34,398 nt of DNA from Lachnospiraceae bacterium (lineage in GTDB: Bacteria; Bacillota; Clostridia; Lachnospirales; Lachnospiraceae), in the NCBI GenBank assembly GCA_017438305.1, contig JAFRVX010000132.1, positions 1 through 34,398 of the forward strand. Direction: 5' to 3'. Positions within the stretch are counted from its first letter, which is position 1; every line of letters begins with the position of its first letter. The notes under the pieces are model-generated. The model was not told the origin of the DNA. It did not search any database and saw nothing but the letters and a program-made list of their open reading frames with translations. The translations under genes and the position numbers were made by a program. Shown here in pieces: positions 30,301 through 34,398 of this stretch.

Positions 30301-31427
30301 ATCTGGGTGCCCAGTTTCCGGGAAGAAGAGGCAAATTTATCAAAGGGCCATTTGGGGAACTTGACGACGATGTAGCTGACATCCGGTTCAAAGCCCTGAA
30401 GGGAAACGCCGGTCTTAGGATGCCGGATCTCCGAGAGCCGGTAGCCCAGAGCCAACCGGGTGGTGATCTTCGCAATGGGGTAGCCCGTTGCCTTGGATGC
30501 CAGGGCCGAAGAACGGGAGACCCGGGGATTCACTTCAATGACAGCATATTCCGAACCGTCGGGCTTCAGCGCGAACTGTACGTTGCAGCCGCCGATGATG
30601 CCGATGGCCGCCACGATATCCAGCGCCGCGGTCTTCAGCATGTCAAATTCCCGCGCCGTTAAGGTCAGGGCCGGGGCCGCCACGATGGAATCGCCGGTAT
30701 GGATGCCCACGGGGTCCACATTTTCCATGGAGCAGACGATGACGGAGTTTCCGTCCGCGTCCCGCATGGTCTCAAATTCGATCTCCTTCCAGCCGGAAAT
30801 GCATTTTTCCACCAGGATCTGGGTGATGGGGGACATGTCCAGGCCCATTTTGGCAATGGTCAGGAATTCCTCCGGCGTCTCGGCAATACCGCCTCCGGTG
30901 CCGCCCAGGGTAAAAGCCGGACGCACGATGACGGGATAACCGATCTTCTCCGCCACCCGGACCGCCGTTTCCAGATCCTCCGCAATATCGGAAGGCACGC
31001 AGGGCTGGCCGATCGCCTGCATCGTGTCCCGGAACAGTTCCCGGTCCTCTGCTTTATCGATAGCCTCCACATCAGTGCCCAGAAGCCGTACCCCGTATTT
31101 GTCCAGGACGCCGCCATTTTTCAGCTGCATGGAAATGGTCAGGCCGTTCTGGCCGCCGAGGCCAGCCAGCAGGCCGTCGGGCCTTTCCTTCGCGATGACC
31201 CGTTCCACGGTCTTCGCGTTCAGCGCTTCCAGGTAGATCTCGCTGGCCAGGTTTTTATCGGTCATGATGGTGGCGGGATTGGAATTGACCAGTACCACGT
31301 CCAGCCCTTCATCCTTTAAAACACGGCAGGCCTGGGCGCCGGCGTAGTCAAACTCCGCCGCCTGGCCGATCACGATCGGACCGGAGCCGATCACCATTAC
31401 TTTATGAATGCTCTTATCAAGTCCCAT
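27378..31427 (-). CDS. carB-dapF: Fused carbamoyl-phosphate synthase large subunit and diaminopimelate epimerase (CarB-DapF)
   Basis: A single uninterrupted frame of 1349 codons contains two complete enzymes. Residues 1-1060 are CarB, which makes carbamoyl phosphate from ammonia, bicarbonate and 2 ATP. Its two halves begin GSGPIVIGQAAEFDY and GSGPIRIGQGIEFDY, each carries an ATP-grasp domain, and an allosteric MGS-like domain lies at about 930-1050. Residues 1061-1349 are DapF, which epimerises LL- to meso-diaminopimelate for lysine and peptidoglycan. It begins QKMQSCGNDY and keeps both active-site cysteines, in NIRC (C1144) and ACGTG (C1292). The junction DINNMRKWRQK has no stop. An internal ATG at 28247 has only a weak GGTGG 11 nt upstream. 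It follows argF by 214 nt. CarA is absent from the window. The start ATG 31427 has a modest GGTGA site. Confidence 0.9.
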   Translation of the reverse strand: MGLDKSIHKVMVIGSGPIVIGQAAEFDYAGAQACRVLKDEGLDVVLVNSNPATIMTDKNLASEIYLEALNAKTVERVIAKERPDGLLAGLGGQNGLTISMQLKNGGVLDKYGVRLLGTDVEAIDKAEDRELFRDTMQAIGQPCVPSDIAEDLETAVRVAEKIGYPVIVRPAFTLGGTGGGIAETPEEFLTIAKMGLDMSPITQILVEKCISGWKEIEFETMRDADGNSVIVCSMENVDPVGIHTGDSIVAAPALTLTAREFDMLKTAALDIVAAIGIIGGCNVQFALKPDGSEYAVIEVNPRVSRSSALASKATGYPIAKITTRLALGYRLSEIRHPKTGVSLQGFEPDVSYIVVKFPKWPFDKFASSSRKLGTQMKATGEVMSIGDTFEQALMKAVRGAEIGLDTLNAAPLSDAPLIERLKAQDDRRLFTVYEALKAGMSIDEIYGITMIDPYFLKKINHLLEIENRLAKEPLTEELVKTAQTYGYTAAAIRRLSGVSDVPRIPFSYRIVDTCSPVFGNEQPYFYSVVDEEDQAADFPKSGKPVIVVLGSGPIRIGQGIEFDYSSVHCVWTLQEMGYDVVIINNNPETVSTDYDTANRLYFEPLTPEDVMDILAIEKPVGVVVAFGGQTAINLTGYLNDHGVRILGTSAESIDIAEDRSRFDALLETFGIRRPKGLSVLGLQEAIEAAEELGYPVLLRPSYVIGGQNMTISRNREMTESYMEKILAGGIENPVLIDKYMPGIELEVDVISDGTDVLIPGIMEHVERAGVHSGDSIAVYPPFNLNDRFLKIICDCSEKLALALKTQGLVNIQYLIYDNELYVIEVNPRASRTVPYISKVTGVPMVDLAARVMLGGKLADLGYGTGLYRTPPYYAVKVPVFSFEKLNDANSILGPEMKSTGEVLGLGKTMAEALFKGLTASGLKVPEAGNDRANGIFLSVEESDYQEISGLAGRFYEQGFFLFATSGTAEAIKHLGIPVHVTANATESDEILELLDNREISCIIYTGAVKDATVGDYTVLHRKAMQAGVPCLTSLDTANALADIMESRYTADNTELVDINNMRKWRQKIRFQKMQSCGNDYIFVENFDGSITCPESLCVQLCTPHYGIGGDGIVLMENSDKADIRMRSFNKDGSEGQMAGNNIRCVAKYCYDRGLIRSEFMTVETGGQVYHLQVYLRDGKVSSVSVRLDGAVFTASELPVDTALLGFAGEEIVEFPAKIGQETYEITCLSVGNPHCVVFEDAIDALDLEELGPKFEYAPYFPERINTEFVRIVDASSIRVRVYERGNKETLACGTGALAAVAAGVKTGRLPEGRDIKVRLPGGDLTVNYIDERMILTGSAVTVFEGEFEY

Positions 31428-31453
31428 ATTACTTCACCGTATAAATTCTGTCT

Positions 31454-31477
31454 GCCGGCGGAAAACTTCCCGCCGGC
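31454..31477 (-). other. GC-rich hairpin in the carB-dapF leader
   Basis: A perfect 8-bp stem GCCGGCGG/CCGCCGGC with an 8-nt loop lies 26 nt upstream of the start codon. It is not followed by a T-run, so it is not a simple terminator. It may mask or pace the weak ribosome site. Confidence 0.55.
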
Positions 31478-31533
31478 TCTTATCAGTAAGATTGTTTCTT
31501 TCGTACAGTGTATTATCCTGTCCGTCTCCTGAA

Positions 31534-31555
31534 AAATATCCGTTCCCGGATATTT
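31534..31555 (-). other. AT-rich stem-loop followed by a short T-run in the argF-carB gap
   Basis: AAATATCCG/CGGATATTT with a 4-nt loop is a perfect 9-bp stem, and on the minus strand its last bases run into TTTTTC. It could be a weak terminator for arg transcripts or an attenuator for carB-dapF. A third hairpin, GATCCGG/CCGGATC (about 31614-31634), follows the argF stop without a T-run. Confidence 0.4.
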
Positions 31556-31641
31556 ACAGCAGTTTAAACTCATTTCATGGCTTTGTTTTTTACACTGCGC
31601 CTTTGTTTTCTGATCCGGTTCTTTGCCGGATCGTGTATGGC

Positions 31642-32631
31642 TTAAGCCAGGGTGGCCGCCATTACGGCCTTTATCGTATGCATTCGGTTTTCGGCTTCAT
31701 CGAAGACGATGGACTGGTCCGATTCAAACACCTCATCCGTGACTTCCATCGCGTCCAGGCCGAACCGTTTATGGATATCCTTTCCGATGCCGGTATTAAG
31801 ATCATGGAAGGAGGGCAGGCAGTGCATGAAGCGGGCCTGTTTCCCGGCCTGTTCCATCAGGGCGCTGTTGATCTGATAGGGAAGAAGATCCTCGATCCGC
31901 TCCTGCCAGACCTCATCCGGCTCTCCCATGGAGACCCAGACGTCGGTATAGATCACGTCCGCTCCCTTTACCGCTTCGGAAGGATCGGTACAGAAACGCA
32001 GGACCGCACCGGTTTCCGCGGCGATCTCTTCCGCCGTTTTCCGCAGATCCGCTGCCGGGAAATACTTCTCCGGACAGCAGGCGGTAAATTCCATGCCCAT
32101 TTTCGCGCAGCCGATCATCAGGGAATTCCCCATGTTGTAGCGGGCGTCTCCCATATAGACCAGCTTCTTTCCCTTAAGGCCCCCGAAATGCTCCCGGATG
32201 GTCAGAAAATCCGCCAGGATCTGGGTGGGATGGAACTCATTGGTGAGCCCGTTCCACACCGGGACGCCGGCGTACCTGGCCAGGGTCTCCACGATCTCCT
32301 GGCCGAAGCCCCGGTACTCGATGCCGTCATACATGCGGCCCAGCACCCGGGCCGTATCCGCAATACTTTCCTTCTTCCCGATCTGGGATCCGGAAGGATC
32401 CAGATAAGTCGGGTGCATGCCCAGATCCGCCGCCGCGACTTCAAAGGCGCAGCGGGTGCGGGTACTGGTCTTTTCAAAAATCAGGGCGATATTCTTTCCC
32501 TCGCACAGCCGGTGGGAAACGCCGGCTTTCTTTTTTGCCTTAAGATCTGACGCCAAGTCCAGAAGGCCTTCTATCTCCGCCGGGGTAAAGTCCAGAAGTT
32601 TCAGAAAATGTCTGTTTTTAAGATCGATCAT
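31642..32631 (-). CDS. argF: Ornithine carbamoyltransferase
   Basis: It joins carbamoyl phosphate and L-ornithine to give citrulline in arginine biosynthesis. The 329-residue protein has the carbamoyl-phosphate motif STRTR (56-60), HPTQ (134-137) and the ornithine-loop HCLP (270-273) with the conserved Cys271. Length is normal. Its ATG (32631) overlaps the argD stop as ATGA, with GAGG 7 nt upstream. A catabolic (arginine deiminase) role is less likely given argB and argD in the same operon. Its substrate carbamoyl phosphate would come from the CarB part of the next gene. Confidence 0.95.
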   Translation of the reverse strand: MIDLKNRHFLKLLDFTPAEIEGLLDLASDLKAKKKAGVSHRLCEGKNIALIFEKTSTRTRCAFEVAAADLGMHPTYLDPSGSQIGKKESIADTARVLGRMYDGIEYRGFGQEIVETLARYAGVPVWNGLTNEFHPTQILADFLTIREHFGGLKGKKLVYMGDARYNMGNSLMIGCAKMGMEFTACCPEKYFPAADLRKTAEEIAAETGAVLRFCTDPSEAVKGADVIYTDVWVSMGEPDEVWQERIEDLLPYQINSALMEQAGKQARFMHCLPSFHDLNTGIGKDIHKRFGLDAMEVTDEVFESDQSIVFDEAENRMHTIKAVMAATLA

Positions 32632-33791
32632 ACCAATGCCTCTTTGATTACAGCCGCTGCCTTTTCCAGCAGCTCCATGGGGATATTCAGGGCCGGAAGG
32701 AGCCGGACCCGATCTTTTGCCGACAGACAGAGAACGCCGTTTTTCATACAGGCGGAGATCACTTCCGACGCTGTCTTCTTCGATGGTCTGATGCCGATCA
32801 TGAGCCCCATGCCGCTGACGTCCTCCACGCCTTCCGCGCCTTTAAAGGTATCCATCAGGAAAGCGCCTTTATCCCGGACTTCCTGGAAGAGTTCCGGCGT
32901 CAGCCGCTTCACGATGCTCACCGCCGCCGCGCAGGATACCGGGTTGCCGCCGAAGGTGGAACCATGGTCCCCGTAGCCCAGCACGTCCTGGACTTTCTCG
33001 GAAAGCAGGGTCGCTCCCAGGGGAAGACCGCCCGCCAGTCCCTTCGCGGTGGAAACGATATCCGGCTCCAGCCCGTAATGCATGTAGGCATACATGGCGC
33101 CGGTACGTCCGTTTCCGGTCTGGACTTCATCCACGATGAGCAGGATCTCCTTTTCCTTTACATAGGCCTGCAGAGCCTTCAGGTATCCGGGATCCATGAC
33201 GACAACGCCGCCTTCGCCCTGGATGACCTCGATCATGACCGCTGCCGCATCGTTTTCTTCACAGACCTTTTTCAGTTCCTCCATATCCCCGGCTTCTACG
33301 GAAACAAAGCCCGGCGTCAGGGGCTGGAACAGTTCGTGATAATGCTCCTGTCCCGTAGCGGCGAGGGTGGTCAGCGTCCTGCCGTGGAAGCTGTTTTTTA
33401 AGGTAACGATGGTATAGCAGCCGCTGCCTTTATGCTCCGCCTGGTATTTCCGGGCGGCCTTGATGGCGCATTCATTGGCCTCCGCTCCCGAATTGGAGAA
33501 GAAGACCTTTTTCATGCCGGTCTTCTGTACCAGAAGCTCCGCCAGCTCTGCGCAGGGGATCGTATAATACAGATTCGACATATGCTGGACCTTCCCGATC
33601 TGGGAGATCACCGCCTGCTGCCATTCGTCGTCCGCCACGCCGAAGGATGTGACGGCAATGCCGGACGTCAGATCGATATATTCCTTTCCTGTTTCGTCCT
33701 GCACCAGAGAACCCTTTCCGGAGACGATCTCCACCGGAAAACGGTTGTAAGTAGGCGCGATATAGGCTTTATCTTTTTCTTTGATATTCAT
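32628..33791 (-). CDS. argD: Acetylornithine aminotransferase
   Basis: This PLP-dependent class III aminotransferase converts N-acetylglutamate semialdehyde to N-acetylornithine (and may act on succinyl-DAP precursors). The 387-residue protein has SNSGAEANE (99-107), [11 protein letters not shown] (221-231) and the PLP-binding lysine in STAKGLAGG (K250). ATG 33791 lies 2 nt after the argB stop with a GGGGGGAA-type ribosome site inside the argB end, and its own stop overlaps argF. Gene order argB-argD-argF and tight spacing indicate one arginine operon. Confidence 0.95.
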   Translation of the reverse strand: MNIKEKDKAYIAPTYNRFPVEIVSGKGSLVQDETGKEYIDLTSGIAVTSFGVADDEWQQAVISQIGKVQHMSNLYYTIPCAELAELLVQKTGMKKVFFSNSGAEANECAIKAARKYQAEHKGSGCYTIVTLKNSFHGRTLTTLAATGQEHYHELFQPLTPGFVSVEAGDMEELKKVCEENDAAAVMIEVIQGEGGVVVMDPGYLKALQAYVKEKEILLIVDEVQTGNGRTGAMYAYMHYGLEPDIVSTAKGLAGGLPLGATLLSEKVQDVLGYGDHGSTFGGNPVSCAAAVSIVKRLTPELFQEVRDKGAFLMDTFKGAEGVEDVSGMGLMIGIRPSKKTASEVISACMKNGVLCLSAKDRVRLLPALNIPMELLEKAAAVIKEALV

Positions 33792-33793
33792 GT

Positions 33794-34398
33794 TTATTCC
33801 CCCCGGATCAGCGTGCCGGCGCCTTCATTTGTCAGAAGCTCCATCAGGATGGAGTGGGGCACCCGCCCGTCCATGATGACCACGTTTTTAACGCCCGCAT
33901 GCACTGCGGTGACGCAGCAGTCCACCTTCGGGATCATGCCGCCGGAAATGATGCCGTCATCATACAGTTTTTTCGTTTCGGAAAGCAGGATCTCGGGGAT
34001 GAGGGTCGATGGATCGTCCTTGTCCCGGAGGATGCCCGCGATATCCGTCATCATGATGAGCCGCTCCGCCTTCAGGGCGCCGGCTATATGGGCCGCGGCG
34101 GTATCGCCGTTGATGTTGTAGGCGTTTCCTTCCCGGTCGCAGCCGATAGTGGAAATGACCGGGATGTAGTCCTTCTCCAGGATGTCCATGACCGGCTTGA
34201 TATTGATGCGGGTCACGTCGCCCACAAAGCCCAGCCTGGGATCCCGGATGGAGGCTTCGATCAGGCGGCCGTCCATGCCGGAAAGGCCGATGGCGGAACC
34301 GCCCTTCTTTTCCAGAAGGTTCACCAGGGATTTATTGACCTTGCCCGCCAGGACCATCTGCACGTAATCGATGGTCTCCTGATCCGTCACCCTGAGGC
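33794..34398 (-). CDS. argB: Acetylglutamate kinase, C-terminal part (gene truncated by window edge)
   Basis: It phosphorylates N-acetylglutamate in the second step of arginine synthesis. The frame stays open to the right edge, so the GTG at 34390 is an internal codon (LRVTDQETIDYVQMVLAGKVNK reads as the family's mid-protein segment, beginning LRVTD). Visible motifs are NKSLVNLLEKKGGSAIGLSG, NINGDTAAAHIAGAL (nucleotide and substrate contacts) and ISGGMIPKVDCC near the end, ending GAGTLIRGE. About the last 200 residues of an expected 290-300 are present. It is the first visible gene of the arg operon. Confidence 0.95.
   Translation of the reverse strand, partial: LRVTDQETIDYVQMVLAGKVNKSLVNLLEKKGGSAIGLSGMDGRLIEASIRDPRLGFVGDVTRINIKPVMDILEKDYIPVISTIGCDREGNAYNINGDTAAAHIAGALKAERLIMMTDIAGILRDKDDPSTLIPEILLSETKKLYDDGIISGGMIPKVDCCVTAVHAGVKNVVIMDGRVPHSILMELLTNEGAGTLIRGE

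Noticed and set aside
31428..31641. T-box or PyrR-type leader upstream of carB-dapF
   Set aside because: No T-box sequence, specifier loop or PyrR-binding consensus could be recognised. Only simple hairpins are present.

Overview
The window looks like a chromosomal segment from a moderately GC-rich member of the Clostridia, most likely Lachnospiraceae. The support is the gene repertoire: a YerC/TrpR-like protein, a YtrA-type GntR-ABC cassette, an XRE-cupin regulator with a polyamine ABC transporter, a stand-alone NnrD, a SpaA/Cna-B giant adhesin, and AGGAGG-type ribosome binding sites. The family assignment is an inference. Every confidently called protein gene is on the minus strand except one AraC-type regulator. 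The window begins inside a potB-like permease gene and ends inside argB.

Layout in ascending coordinates. (1) 1-2308: minus-strand operon of an XRE-cupin regulator, potA and the start of potB. (2) 2490-3092: a protein-poor block with tandem minus-strand terminators, two hairpins, and an A-rich transcript of about 445 nt running from a near-consensus promoter to an intrinsic terminator (candidate non-coding RNA). (3) 3345-9777: uronate/sugar-acid operon gnd, HAD hydrolase, SDR fructuronate reductase, LarA-family racemase/epimerase, uxaC. (4) 9832-13003: GH3 glycosidase and a divergent AraC regulator. (5) 13068-13958: E2-like acyltransferase-fold protein whose catalytic His is replaced by Glu. 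(6) 14115-17055: GntR, ABC ATPase, ABC permease, lipoprotein. (7) 17284-17711: YerC with a 26-bp perfect palindrome over its promoter. (8) 17878-18922: nnrD. (9) 18991-26687: a 2099-residue thioester/Cna-B adhesin with five copies of a roughly 185-residue repeat, followed by a smaller anchored surface protein that starts at TTG. (10) 26688-27241: an intergenic region rich in palindromes and iterated motifs, with two tiny overlapping ORFs. (11) 27378-34398: argB-argD-argF followed by one continuous ORF that joins complete CarB and complete DapF.

How the genes may work together: UxaC makes fructuronate from glucuronate and the SDR reduces it to mannonate. No mannonate dehydratase is present. 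Instead there is a LarA-family protein that keeps the nickel-pincer catalytic residues, and 6-phosphogluconate dehydrogenase heads the same operon. An attractive but unproven reading is a route mannonate to gluconate (C2 epimerisation) to 6-phosphogluconate to ribulose 5-phosphate. ArgF consumes the carbamoyl phosphate made by CarB, which explains the arg-carB neighbourhood, but the fusion of CarB to the lysine/peptidoglycan enzyme DapF is unexpected. The two surface proteins are translationally coupled. No sortase gene, tRNA, rRNA, CRISPR array or transposase gene was seen.
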